Shown: in pieces, positions 1 through 8,409 of the stretch
How the letters are laid out: the number at the start of each line of letters is the position of its first letter
Position numbering within the stretch: position 1 is the stretch's first letter
Assembly (NCBI GenBank): GCA_964405665.1
Contig: CAYOOT010000008.1
Location: forward strand, 1-59,303
DNA from: CAYOOT01 sp964405665
GTDB taxonomy: Bacteria > Bdellovibrionota_C > UBA2361 > SZUA-149 > CAZDWZ01
Direction of reading: 5' to 3'
Length of the DNA: 59,303 nt
Position numbers and translations under genes: made by a program
The notes under the pieces: generated by a model
The model's input: only the letters and a program-made list of their open reading frames with translations
The model's database searches: none
What the model was told of the DNA's origin: nothing

Positions 1-2
1 GC

Positions 3-53
3 GCCCGGTTGACCAATATGTTTTGGAATTCCGGGCACCCATCAAGGGTGCCC
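3..53. repeat. REP-like palindromic repeat downstream of patatin gene
   Basis: Two overlapping inverted repeats are visible. GCCCGG at 3-8 pairs with CCGGGC at 31-36, and GGGCACCC at 33-40 pairs perfectly with GGGTGCCC at 46-53 around a 5-nt loop. It lies just after the stop of the leftward patatin-like gene, so it could act as a transcript end, but there is no T-tract. It looks like an intergenic palindromic repeat of the REP kind and is probably present elsewhere in the genome. Confidence 0.5.
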
Positions 54-66
54 CTACATTATAATT

Positions 67-1209
67 TTACGCTGACTTTCTTAATGGATCATCTTGTTTT
101 TGATTATCAGTCCAGAAATTTCCTGATTTGATTTTTTCCAGTGTTTCTTGATAGCCAACATCAATGAGGGCTCCGATATAGTCGGGGTGCAAGGCGACAT
201 AGGACATTACTTCATAGGCAAGCATTTCGCCCATTTTGTGTTTTAGGATTTTAAAAATCGGCCAGGTAGCGCCCAGTGCGATAATAAAATCTCTAGTGGA
301 GCGGGCAGCGGTTTGTTTGAGTACTTCGCCCATGCCGGAGTTATTTAAAATATGAAAATATTCATAAGGACAAAGGCAGAATGTATGCTCAATTGCTGGC
401 GTTTCCCAAGTGGGGCGGCTGTAATATGGTTGTTGATATTTATCAAACCACCAGCGACGACCGGAGGTATCAATGGTGATAATTCTATTTGCTCCCAGTC
501 TTAGTGCAGGGTCAACCGGAGTGTTATCGGATATTCCGCCATCAACTAAACGAACTTGTTTTGATTCGACATTCAAATGTACTGGAGGAAGCACTGATGG
601 TAGTGCTGCAGAAGCTAAGCCGTGTGCGGCGGTTAATTTATCAACGTAAGAAACGTTGAAGGTTGCACCGGATAAGTATAAATCTTCAATTTTATTTTTT
701 GCACAAGCAAATAGCAGAGACTTTCTTTCTTTGCCTTCCACTGTAGCCATTACGGCTACCGCTTGCAGATCTTTTCCCAAAAAACCATTTTCTGCTTTGT
801 TCTCTTCTAAAATCGCATCGACTCTTCTTTGTAAAGGAGTGGGATCAAATATTGCCAGAGAAGTTTGTGTTGGACCAGGGGCAGAATATCTAAAAACTGC
901 CACCTGAATTGCTTTTAAAAATGCTTTTGTAGGCGAGCCGCCAAAAGTGTTTGAATAAGTTCTTTCCCGCCAAACTGATTCCAGAATTTCAATTGCTCGT
1001 TCCGGACCGCGATTTAAACAACCCCCAAGCACAATACTATTTACAGCGCCAATACTGCTTCCTACAAGAATTGAGATTTTACTATTTCGCTCTGAAAGAT
1101 ATTTGAGAATAGCTTTTAAGGCTCCGACTTGATAAGCCGATCGGGAACCGCCACCAGAGAGCACCAGGCCAATTGAATCCGAACTTATGTCCTTTTCTTG
1201 ATCAGTCAC
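67..1209 (-). CDS. Patatin-like phospholipase
   Basis: Predicted serine acyl hydrolase of the patatin/RssA family acting on phospholipids or acyl esters. The 380-residue protein shows the glycine-rich oxyanion loop (SGGGSR, about residues 18-23), the nucleophile elbow GSSIG (Ser52) and the catalytic-dyad Asp in DGG (Asp223). No signal peptide is evident, so it is probably cytoplasmic or membrane-associated. The start is GTG, chosen because GGAG lies 5 nt upstream. It is read leftward, about 90 bp downstream of the OlsF-like acyltransferase gene on the same strand. That pairing suggests a shared role in membrane-lipid turnover (inference). The family is firm; the substrate is unknown. Confidence 0.88.
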   Translation of the reverse strand: MTDQEKDISSDSIGLVLSGGGSRSAYQVGALKAILKYLSERNSKISILVGSSIGAVNSIVLGGCLNRGPERAIEILESVWRERTYSNTFGGSPTKAFLKAIQVAVFRYSAPGPTQTSLAIFDPTPLQRRVDAILEENKAENGFLGKDLQAVAVMATVEGKERKSLLFACAKNKIEDLYLSGATFNVSYVDKLTAAHGLASAALPSVLPPVHLNVESKQVRLVDGGISDNTPVDPALRLGANRIITIDTSGRRWWFDKYQQPYYSRPTWETPAIEHTFCLCPYEYFHILNNSGMGEVLKQTAARSTRDFIIALGATWPIFKILKHKMGEMLAYEVMSYVALHPDYIGALIDVGYQETLEKIKSGNFWTDNQKQDDPLRKSA

Positions 1210-1296
1210 ACTTTCTCCGAATATTCTTATATATTAGAAGCTTTAGAGCCTTAAATAGACTCTCTTATATTAGACTATCGAGATAAAATTAGGAAT

Positions 1297-3108
1297 CTAA
1301 AGCTTATTGTGAATAGCCAAGAACTTTTTAGAGCCCTCTTTTCCTAGTATTTTATCCAAGAGATTAGGTTCAGTTTCCAACAGATCCACGAAGATAAGGC
1401 CATCTAAGACGTCTCCGAAGCTGGTATCAACGTTAAATCCCAGCATTTTCCCCCCAACCTTGAGGTATTGTTTAAGCAAAACAGGAACGGTTTTATGCCG
1501 GGCTTCAATATCATGCAGCAAGTCAGTAACATCTTTAAGATCTTTTACAACCACGCTCGTTGTTTGAATGTCCATTCCAAGAATCTTGGTTCTGCCCATC
1601 GGGTTTTTAGCTTTAATTAGCTTGGCCAAATCAGGTAGAAAATTGTTCGCTTTTAGGAACATGCTGATTAATTCTCTAGAAAGAGAATCATATTCGTTAT
1701 TAATACTAACCGGTCCGAAGAGAATTTTATATCGAGGATTGGCTAAAACATAAGCTCCGATTCCTTTCCAAAGAAGCAACAAAGAGGAATAGTTTTTTTG
1801 GTATTCACTGCGAATAAAGGATCTTCCCAGTTCCAAAGCAGGACCCATTTGTTGCAGCAGTCCCGGTTTATAGTCAAAAAGAGTACTGGAATATAATCCT
1901 TTTGGCCCCAGTTTTTTTAACACACGATCGGCTTTTGCCAGGCGATACGCACCGACAATTTCTTTTTTTTCTTTGTTCCAAATAAAAAGATGCGTATAGT
2001 AATTGTCGTATTGATCAAGATCTATTTCTTTTCCAGTGCCTTCGTGAACTTGCCTAAAGGTAACTTCTCTTAATCTGCCTATTTCTCGCATCACATTGGG
2101 AATTTGTTTGAAACGGGCACAATAAACTGCCAATTCCGAGTTTTTGAGCAGGACGTTTTTACTGGGAAGTTTATTAATCTCTGCTTGCATCAGATCGGGA
2201 TTTACAGGATTAATTACTGGAGCAAGAACTCTTGTTTGATGTTTGCTCGGCACCGGCAGATCTTGAATTTCTATTTGAGAATGAAAATTTTGCTCATTGC
2301 CTAAGATATAAGTTCGAAGTCTGAGATAGCTAATCATGTCTTCGTCAGAAGCAAATGTTTGCAGTTTTTCGTTAGAAATCACATTGCCTATTTTTAGTCT
2401 AATTTCCGTATTTCTTTTATTATAAAGTTGTCGTGGTAATAAGACGGTTCTTAGAAAAGGATGGATGATGCCCATTAATTGAAAAAACATGTTATTTCTT
2501 CCGGGAAAAAATACCGGCAATGCCACAGCTCCGGAGTGGCGAATGATTCTACTGATGGTTGGACTCCAAACAGGATCACATACTTCTTTTCTTTTCCAAT
2601 GAAAATGAGAAACAGTGCCGGATGGAAAAATACAAAGCACACCGCCATTTTTTACCCAGGCGATAGTTTCTTTGATCGGTTTTAAGTTGATTTTAGGAGC
2701 ATTTCCTCCGCCAAAGGGATCGACATAAATACAAAAATCTTTTGTCTCCGGAATAAGTCCCAGTAAATAATTGGCCATGAATTTAACGTCAGGCCGTATT
2801 GTCCTTAAAAGTTGCAAGAGTAAAGTTGCCTCAATGCCACCAAAAGGATGATTGGCAACAACAACTAAGGGACCGGTTTTGGGAATTTTTTCTAAAGAGT
2901 CCTCAATAACAGAATATTTAATATTTAAAATTTCATGAACAGCTTTGACAAAATCTAAAGGATTATTGTAATTAGCCGCATGAGCTGTGCGATAAAGATC
3001 TCCCAGTTGTTTTAGAGCCAAGGCACGGTCGATTAGAGGAGATAATAATTTTACAATATTGGGGACAGGAAAATTTCTTACTGAGAACAAATTGTTTACG
3101 TTATCCAT
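1297..3108 (-). CDS. PlsC-type acyltransferase fused to GNAT-like N-acyltransferase (OlsF-like)
   Basis: This 603-residue protein has an N-terminal lysophospholipid-acyltransferase domain with the motif NHPFGGIE (86-93) and a second PlsC block FPSGTVSHF (161-169). Its C-terminal half (about 325-560) resembles the OlsB/hemolysin-like acyl-ACP N-acyltransferase fold, including REVTFRQVHEGTG near 347. In the known bifunctional enzyme OlsF, one GNAT-like domain N-acylates ornithine and one PlsC-like domain O-acylates the product. The same domain content here suggests a phosphorus-free aminolipid synthase in the inner membrane. The amino-acid head group cannot be read from sequence. The gene appears monocistronic or paired with the patatin gene; only a weak purine-rich RBS precedes the ATG. 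Confidence 0.8.
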   Translation of the reverse strand: MDNVNNLFSVRNFPVPNIVKLLSPLIDRALALKQLGDLYRTAHAANYNNPLDFVKAVHEILNIKYSVIEDSLEKIPKTGPLVVVANHPFGGIEATLLLQLLRTIRPDVKFMANYLLGLIPETKDFCIYVDPFGGGNAPKINLKPIKETIAWVKNGGVLCIFPSGTVSHFHWKRKEVCDPVWSPTISRIIRHSGAVALPVFFPGRNNMFFQLMGIIHPFLRTVLLPRQLYNKRNTEIRLKIGNVISNEKLQTFASDEDMISYLRLRTYILGNEQNFHSQIEIQDLPVPSKHQTRVLAPVINPVNPDLMQAEINKLPSKNVLLKNSELAVYCARFKQIPNVMREIGRLREVTFRQVHEGTGKEIDLDQYDNYYTHLFIWNKEKKEIVGAYRLAKADRVLKKLGPKGLYSSTLFDYKPGLLQQMGPALELGRSFIRSEYQKNYSSLLLLWKGIGAYVLANPRYKILFGPVSINNEYDSLSRELISMFLKANNFLPDLAKLIKAKNPMGRTKILGMDIQTTSVVVKDLKDVTDLLHDIEARHKTVPVLLKQYLKVGGKMLGFNVDTSFGDVLDGLIFVDLLETEPNLLDKILGKEGSKKFLAIHNKL

Positions 3109-3328
3109 GTTTTCTTTTTGTTGGCCTACTAAATTTCAATTTGTTCGCAATTGATAAAAGAATTCACATTTGTTACGGGCAAATATTATACCGAGTTAAT
3201 TCATGCACACTACTCAATACTAATATTTAGCAGTTTTGACAATTATTCAAAGGATTATTTAAGATTAAACTTCTGATTATATATGAAACTGATTATTCCC
3301 GTTTAATTCCCGCGAACGAACCATTACA

Positions 3329-3757
3329 TTAAAAAATACTTATTTTCTTTTGTTTTTTTACAATTACATTATCCAATAAATGATCAATTGTAGTCTTGAT
3401 TTTGTTTACTTCTATTGGCTGAATATCATCTTCTGTGATTAGTTTGTTTAGAGTGTCGTTTGTCAGACATAATTTGGAAAAAGCCATGTTATAAGCATTT
3501 TTTAAATTATCGAGAGTTGGTTCACGAGTTAATTCTTGAATTTTATCTAATCTATTTTCCAATGCTTGGATAATTCTTCTTGCAGTGGAAAGGTTTTTAC
3601 TTCCACCATGAACGGTCATATTCAGGTTACTTACCACCAATTTTTCTATTTCGTATATTTCTTTTCTAGAACTGTTAATTAACTCAATAATAGAAGTGCA
3701 GATTTCATGAACTGCCTTACTTAAAAAACTTATTTCTTTTTCTGAATGCCCTGACAT
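3329..3757 (-). CDS. Hypothetical helical protein, 142 aa
   Basis: I do not recognise this family. The product is charged, has no signal peptide or membrane segment, and looks almost wholly alpha-helical with heptad-like spacing of Leu/Ile, so a helical bundle or coiled coil is likely. It ends in a Lys-rich tail (KKQKK). It is read leftward upstream of the OlsF-like gene with about 220 bp of AT-rich DNA between. No clear Shine-Dalgarno precedes the ATG, which lowers confidence. Codon use is like its neighbours. It could be a small cytoplasmic regulator or adaptor, but no function can be assigned. Confidence 0.6.
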   Translation of the reverse strand: MSGHSEKEISFLSKAVHEICTSIIELINSSRKEIYEIEKLVVSNLNMTVHGGSKNLSTARRIIQALENRLDKIQELTREPTLDNLKNAYNMAFSKLCLTNDTLNKLITEDDIQPIEVNKIKTTIDHLLDNVIVKKQKKISIF

Positions 3758-4013
3758 ATATACTGTCCACTTATACTACTTTTTAAACACCTTCAGTCAT
3801 TAATCATGGAAACTAAGGAATTGATCCTTTGTGGCGATAATAGGCGGAAATTATTAAAGATTTATAAATCCCCCTCTTTCTGACCTAAGCTTGCGCAGCG
3901 CTCCAAAGGTAGAATAAAATTTAGTTCTAAGCTAGTATTGCAAGAATATCAAGAAAATCAAGACTTTCTTTTGAAGCATTCTGTTGCAATAAACAGATTA
4001 GGCTTAAAGTAAT

Positions 4014-4418
4014 ATGTTTAAAAAGTTTTTAATAATTTTGTCCTTAATGACCATAAGCACCCAGCTTGCATGGGCTAAGTCCGAGCTTGTAGAAGGTCAA
4101 GTATCATTAGGTTGTAGCGCTGAGGCTTGTATCGCAGTATTTCAACCGCTTAAAACAACTTTAGTTGTAACCTTTTACAAAGAAGGTAAAAAAGCAAAAG
4201 TTGAAAAAGAAGTTCAGTCTGATGATGATGGAAATTTTTCCTTAAAATTAAAACCGGGAATTTATAGTTTTTCAATTAGTCCTTTAGCTTCAGGAAAAAC
4301 TCCTTTTAATAATGATTTAAAAGGCAGTGATCTTTATATTACTAATGGCAGTGTAAAAGTTAGTAAAGGACTTTCAACGAAAGTTTTTTTGGAAGCCTTG
4401 AGTAATCAGACGGAATAA
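4014..4418 (+). CDS. Small secreted beta-sandwich-like protein
   Basis: The 134-residue product has a clear Sec signal peptide (about 1-21, cleavage after AWA). The mature part carries a segment, DDDGNFSLKLKPGIYSFSI, that matches the pattern of carboxypeptidase-regulatory-like or prealbumin-like beta-sandwich domains. Two Cys residues lie close together near the mature N-terminus and could form a disulfide. The protein is probably periplasmic or surface-exposed. It is followed by an intrinsic-terminator-like hairpin at 4442-4469, so it is probably transcribed alone. No enzyme motif is visible and the function is unknown. Confidence 0.75.
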   Translation: MFKKFLIILSLMTISTQLAWAKSELVEGQVSLGCSAEACIAVFQPLKTTLVVTFYKEGKKAKVEKEVQSDDDGNFSLKLKPGIYSFSISPLASGKTPFNNDLKGSDLYITNGSVKVSKGLSTKVFLEALSNQTE

Positions 4419-4441
4419 AGGAAAAAGTTTATAAGTCTAGG

Positions 4442-4469
4442 TAAGAAGCGGACTAAAGTCCGCTTCTTA
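4442..4469. terminator. Perfect hairpin between convergent genes, related to dispersed repeat
   Basis: A 13-bp perfect stem (4442-4454 with 4457-4469) built on GCGGACTAAAGTCCGC sits between the rightward secreted-protein gene and the leftward clpA. A T-rich run follows shortly after on the plus strand. The core sequence recurs in the palindromic elements at 42163-42379 and 47152-47345, so this may be a minimal member of that repeat family used as a bidirectional terminator. Confidence 0.6.
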
Positions 4470-4504
4470 GCATGATTTTTAATGGTTTCGCAGCAAGAGC
4501 TCAT

Positions 4505-6781
4505 TCAGGCCGTAACTTTCTTACTAGCCACTTCACTCTTCTTACTTTGAAAATCCAGGACTAATTGTTCATCTTTAAGACTTACCTTTACTTCTCCGCC
4601 ATTAGCAAGTTTTCCAAATAAAAGTTGATCAGCAAGCAAATCTTTGATGTTTTTCTGGATAAAACGCTGTACTGATCTAGCACCGTATTGGGCTTGAAAG
4701 CCTTTTTGAGCAATCCACTTTCTTGCTTCAGGTGTAATCACTATCGTTGAGCCTTTTTTCACCAATTGTGAATCAATTTCTACGATGAATTTATCCACTA
4801 CGCGTTCTACAGTTTCGGTATTGAGGGCTTTAAATTTAAGGATCATATCCAAGCGATTTCTGAATTCTGGACGAAATTGTTTATCGATTGCTCCTTGACC
4901 GATACTCGGAGCGTTCTCCCCAAAGCCGATACTATTTCCAAAAATATTTTCAGAGCCAACATTGGAAGTTAGGATAATAATCACATTTCTAAAATCGGCT
5001 TTACGTCCATTGTTGTCTGTCAGACAAGCATTGTCCATTACTTGAAGCAGAATGTTAAATAAATCTGGATGTGCTTTTTCTATTTCATCCAAAAGTAAAA
5101 TACAGTAGGGATTTTTAATTATGGAATCTGTCAATAAACCACCTTGTTCAAAACCGACATATCCCGGAGGTGAACCGATTAAACGAGCAACGGTGTGTTT
5201 CTCCATGTATTCACTCATGTCAAAACGAATTAATTCCAGTCCCAGTGTTTTGGCCAGTTGTTTGGCGACTTCGGTTTTTCCCACCCCCGTAGGGCCGGCA
5301 AAAAGAAAGGAGCCAACCGGTTTGTTCTCGGAAGCAAGTCCGGAGCGGGCACGTTTAATTGCTTGTGCTAAGCCGGAAAGTGCCTCGTCTTGACCGAAAA
5401 CAACTTGTTTTAACTGAGTTTCCAAATCACGCAGTTTTTCTCGTTCTGTAGAACTGACGGTTTGGGGCGGAATTTGCGCTATTTTTGCAATAATTTTTTC
5501 GATATGTGAAATTTTAATGATTGCTTTTTGTATTTTATTGTCTTCCTGTTGTAAGCTCAATTCAGCTCCCGCTTCATCCAAGACATCAATCGCTTTATCT
5601 GGCAAAAATCTTTCATTAATATATTTTGCTGAAAGTTCTGCAGCTGTTCTGATGGAAGAAGCTGAATATTTTACCTGATGAAAAGTTTCCAACTTTTCTT
5701 TTAAGCCATTGAGAATTTCTATTGTTTCTTCAACACTGGGTTCTTTGACATCAATTTTTAGAAAACGTCTTGCTAGCGCCTTGTCTTTTTCAAAATGATT
5801 TTTATATTCTTCATAGGTGGTGCTGCCGATAAAACGGATTTTACCTTTGGTTAAAACCGGTTTAAGAATATTTGCCGCATCAAGTGTTCCCCCCGATGTT
5901 GAGCCTGCTCCGATGATCGTATGAATTTCATCGATAAACAAAATAGGATTTTCTTCTTTTTCCAAGGCTTTTAAAACATTTTTTATTCTTTCTTCAAAGT
6001 CCCCACGAAAACGAGTCCCGGCAATCAATGAGCCAAGATCCAGAGAAAATATTTTTACATTTTTAAGTTTTGCCGGAATGGTATTGTTAGCGATTCTAAT
6101 CGCCAGCCCTTCTACCAAGGAGGTTTTCCCCACACCTTGATCGCCTACAAAAAGTGGATTATTTTTATTTCTTCGGGCGAGAATTTGAATGGCTCGATCC
6201 AATTCTTTTTCCCGGCCAATCAGGGGGTCTAGTTCGCCGCGGGAAGCTCTATCAGTAAGGCATACGGTAAAACGTTCCAAAGGATTTTTTCCATTGGCCA
6301 TTTGTTCCAGATCTTCATCCTCAATATTATATAACTCTGGTAATTCTTCATCGAAATTATTATCGCCATGAGAGATGTAATCCAGAACATTTAAACGATT
6401 TATTCCTTCTTCCAGAAGAAAATAAACAGCATGACTTTCTGTCTCGGTATAAAGTGCAGCCAATAAATCTCCGGCACTCACTATTTTGCTGCTAGAATAT
6501 TCCGTATGCAGTATTGCTCTTTGTAAAACTCTTTGAAATCCCAGGGTTTGAAAAGGTTCTTTTTCGGTTTGCGCAAGAGTTTCTAAATTTTTGTTGAAAA
6601 AATTATCAAGTTTTGCATTTAGGCGATTAATATTTCCGCCACATGTTTTTATTAAGAGCTTTCCTTTGCTGTTATTTACAATGGCAAATAATAAATGCTC
6701 AATACACACATACTCATGTTTTCTGCTAATTGCTTCATTTAAGGCTGTCTGCAATATTGATTCGGCATCTTGATCAAACAT
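4505..6781 (-). CDS. clpA: ATP-dependent Clp protease ATPase subunit ClpA
   Basis: AAA+ unfoldase that feeds substrates to ClpP. An N-terminal Clp-N double repeat is followed by two AAA+ modules. D1 has Walker A GDQGVGKT and Walker B LFIDEIH; D2 has GPTGVGKT and LLLDEIEKAH. The ClpP-docking loop reads IGF rather than the IGL usual in ClpA. A longer reading frame begins at 6814, but the ATG at 6781 overlaps the clpS stop as ATGTTTGA, has GGAGG just upstream, and gives 758 residues, the length of E. coli ClpA. It is translationally coupled to clpS. No ClpP gene lies in the window. Confidence 0.96.
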   Translation of the reverse strand: MFDQDAESILQTALNEAISRKHEYVCIEHLLFAIVNNSKGKLLIKTCGGNINRLNAKLDNFFNKNLETLAQTEKEPFQTLGFQRVLQRAILHTEYSSSKIVSAGDLLAALYTETESHAVYFLLEEGINRLNVLDYISHGDNNFDEELPELYNIEDEDLEQMANGKNPLERFTVCLTDRASRGELDPLIGREKELDRAIQILARRNKNNPLFVGDQGVGKTSLVEGLAIRIANNTIPAKLKNVKIFSLDLGSLIAGTRFRGDFEERIKNVLKALEKEENPILFIDEIHTIIGAGSTSGGTLDAANILKPVLTKGKIRFIGSTTYEEYKNHFEKDKALARRFLKIDVKEPSVEETIEILNGLKEKLETFHQVKYSASSIRTAAELSAKYINERFLPDKAIDVLDEAGAELSLQQEDNKIQKAIIKISHIEKIIAKIAQIPPQTVSSTEREKLRDLETQLKQVVFGQDEALSGLAQAIKRARSGLASENKPVGSFLFAGPTGVGKTEVAKQLAKTLGLELIRFDMSEYMEKHTVARLIGSPPGYVGFEQGGLLTDSIIKNPYCILLLDEIEKAHPDLFNILLQVMDNACLTDNNGRKADFRNVIIILTSNVGSENIFGNSIGFGENAPSIGQGAIDKQFRPEFRNRLDMILKFKALNTETVERVVDKFIVEIDSQLVKKGSTIVITPEARKWIAQKGFQAQYGARSVQRFIQKNIKDLLADQLLFGKLANGGEVKVSLKDEQLVLDFQSKKSEVASKKVTA

Positions 6782-7091
6782 CTTCCTCCAGTTGGCATTT
6801 AAGTGGAAATTCATTTTGCTTGGCTAAATGATGGACGATCGTAATTTTCGTTTCTGCAATTTCTTTAGTATAAATTCCGGCCACTCCTGCTCCTTTTTGA
6901 TGGACATCAAACATTATTTTTTCTGCCTGAGGAGATGATTTATTAAAAATACTTTGTAAAATATGCACCACAAAATCCATAGAAGTATAATCATCATTTA
7001 AAAGAATTACCCGATACATTCTCGGTTCTTTTATACTGGAGCGTTCTTTAATTGCTGTTCCAGTTTCTTTTAAGGGTTTGCGTATGCTCAT
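6774..7091 (-). CDS. clpS: Clp adaptor ClpS
   Basis: N-degron adaptor that delivers proteins with bulky N-terminal residues to ClpAP. The 105-residue protein has a flexible N-terminal tail of about 25 residues and then the ClpS core. The core carries the ligand-pocket motif LNDDYTSMDFV (about 31-41), the conserved VHQKG (about 63-67) and the ClpA-contacting C-terminal half. It overlaps clpA by 8 bp, so both come from one transcript, the order found in many proteobacteria. The leader upstream (7092-7246) is AT-rich and shared with the divergent mgtC-like gene. Confidence 0.96.
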   Translation of the reverse strand: MSIRKPLKETGTAIKERSSIKEPRMYRVILLNDDYTSMDFVVHILQSIFNKSSPQAEKIMFDVHQKGAGVAGIYTKEIAETKITIVHHLAKQNEFPLKCQLEEDV

Positions 7092-7246
7092 TGTTATACT
7101 AAGTAATAGTCTTTTATTCTCTATTTTAGCTGTATTCTTTATTAGATGCTAGTTGCAAATTAGTTGATCCTTTTATCCTCTGTTGCATCTTAAGTATTAA
7201 GAATATTAATTAATTTTTCTTATTAATTGCCAGGGAACCTGATATT

Positions 7247-7744
7247 ATGACAGATAGCTACTTTGAATTATTCGGCTTATCGATTCTTTTTTCAGCACAA
7301 GCCAAACAGTTATTATTATCAGCTACTATCGGCTTTATTATTGGTTTTGAAAGAGCGCTTAGAGGAAAGCCTGCTTCGATGCGGACTTTTTCCACAATTT
7401 GTGCCGGAAGTTGTTTGTTTACAATATTATCCGTGGAAGCCAATGGGGGACAGAATGCTCTTCCTCATGATGTGACTAGAATTGCCGCACAAATTGTTAC
7501 AGGTGTGGGATTCTTAGGCGGTGGTGTGATTTTTAAAACCACAGACAGAATCGAAGGAGTTACAACTGGGGCCCTTGTCTGGTTAGCTGCCGCTATCGGG
7601 ATGGCCTGTGGTTTTGATCGAATTTCTTTGGTTGTTTGGGCCTGCATTATTGGAATTCTTGTTCATCTCTTAAGTAGCATTTCTTATTACATTTTTACCG
7701 TACGCGGTGGAATTAACGGCAAGAAACCTGTTGAGGAAGCCTAA
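7247..7744 (+). CDS. MgtC/SapB family inner-membrane protein
   Basis: The 165-residue membrane protein has four predicted transmembrane segments and the hallmark MgtC stretch: GFERALRGKPASMRT near 28-42 and a long conserved GVGFLGGGVIFK block near 86-97. Family members modulate F-ATPase or Mg2+ homeostasis, or are simply conserved membrane proteins of unknown role. This copy lacks the long C-terminal ACT-like domain of Salmonella MgtC and resembles the short SapB/YhiD type. A purine-rich RBS (CAGGGAA) precedes the ATG. It is transcribed divergently from clpS-clpA. A weak AAAGCA/TGCTTT hairpin followed by T-rich sequence lies just after its stop. Confidence 0.9.
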   Translation: MTDSYFELFGLSILFSAQAKQLLLSATIGFIIGFERALRGKPASMRTFSTICAGSCLFTILSVEANGGQNALPHDVTRIAAQIVTGVGFLGGGVIFKTTDRIEGVTTGALVWLAAAIGMACGFDRISLVVWACIIGILVHLLSSISYYIFTVRGGINGKKPVEEA

Positions 7745-7869
7745 AGCAGAGGCCTTGCTTTGATTCTTTTTGCTCTTGTTAATTTTTTTTGTTAAGTTTT
7801 CAAGCAATTATTTCATAACTATTAATAGGACTGAATATACAGTCTTGATCCCTAATTGGATGGAGCATT

Positions 7870-8316
7870 ATGAAGCCGGTGAAGTTTTTTTTAAGTTTTA
7901 GCATCTTGTTTTTTTGTTCTTGCACTTTGTTCTCCAGTAGCAAAGAAGAAAGTAAAGTTATTAAACAAACCCCCAATGAGGGTAGTTTTAATAGAGATTT
8001 AGAAAAAGATAGCTTTCAAAAAAAAGGATTTAAAGCTGGCAAAGGACAGCTTCCCAAATTTGAGTTGGCTCGTTATCAATATTGTGGAGATGACAGAGAT
8101 TGTATCATCGTTAGCAACGGCTGTTGTGATTGTGCCAATGGCAGTCCTGATGTCTCGATCAATAAAGATCGCTTGGCAGCTTATGAAGCCCGTTTTAATT
8201 GTGTCGATGTGCTTTGTGGAGAAAAAAGTGTAGACCCGATTTGCGGTTCAGGAGTGGTTTCTTGCGTTAATCATAAATGTAAGTATTTTGGACCGGAAGA
8301 AGAAGATAAAAAATAA
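7870..8316 (+). CDS. Cys-rich lipoprotein
   Basis: A short signal sequence ends in a lipobox-like FFCSC, so the protein is probably lipidated at a Cys near residue 16-18 and anchored in the envelope. After a charged, disordered linker of about 55 residues, the C-terminal half holds at least eight regularly spaced Cys (C-x5-C, CCDC, C-x4-C, then C-x6-C-x4-C). This implies a compact disulfide-stabilised domain. I recognise the pattern from uncharacterised deltaproteobacterial lipoproteins but know no function. It has a TGGAG RBS and is flanked by the MgtC-like gene upstream and the convergent collagen-like gene downstream. Confidence 0.75.
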   Translation: MKPVKFFLSFSILFFCSCTLFSSSKEESKVIKQTPNEGSFNRDLEKDSFQKKGFKAGKGQLPKFELARYQYCGDDRDCIIVSNGCCDCANGSPDVSINKDRLAAYEARFNCVDVLCGEKSVDPICGSGVVSCVNHKCKYFGPEEEDKK

Positions 8317-8409
8317 TCTTCTAAAATAAAAATTAGGCAGTTGTCAGATCGAGAAGAGTTACAATAAAAATTCTTCTTTCACCAACAATGCTTTTACTTC
8401 AATGGTTTT

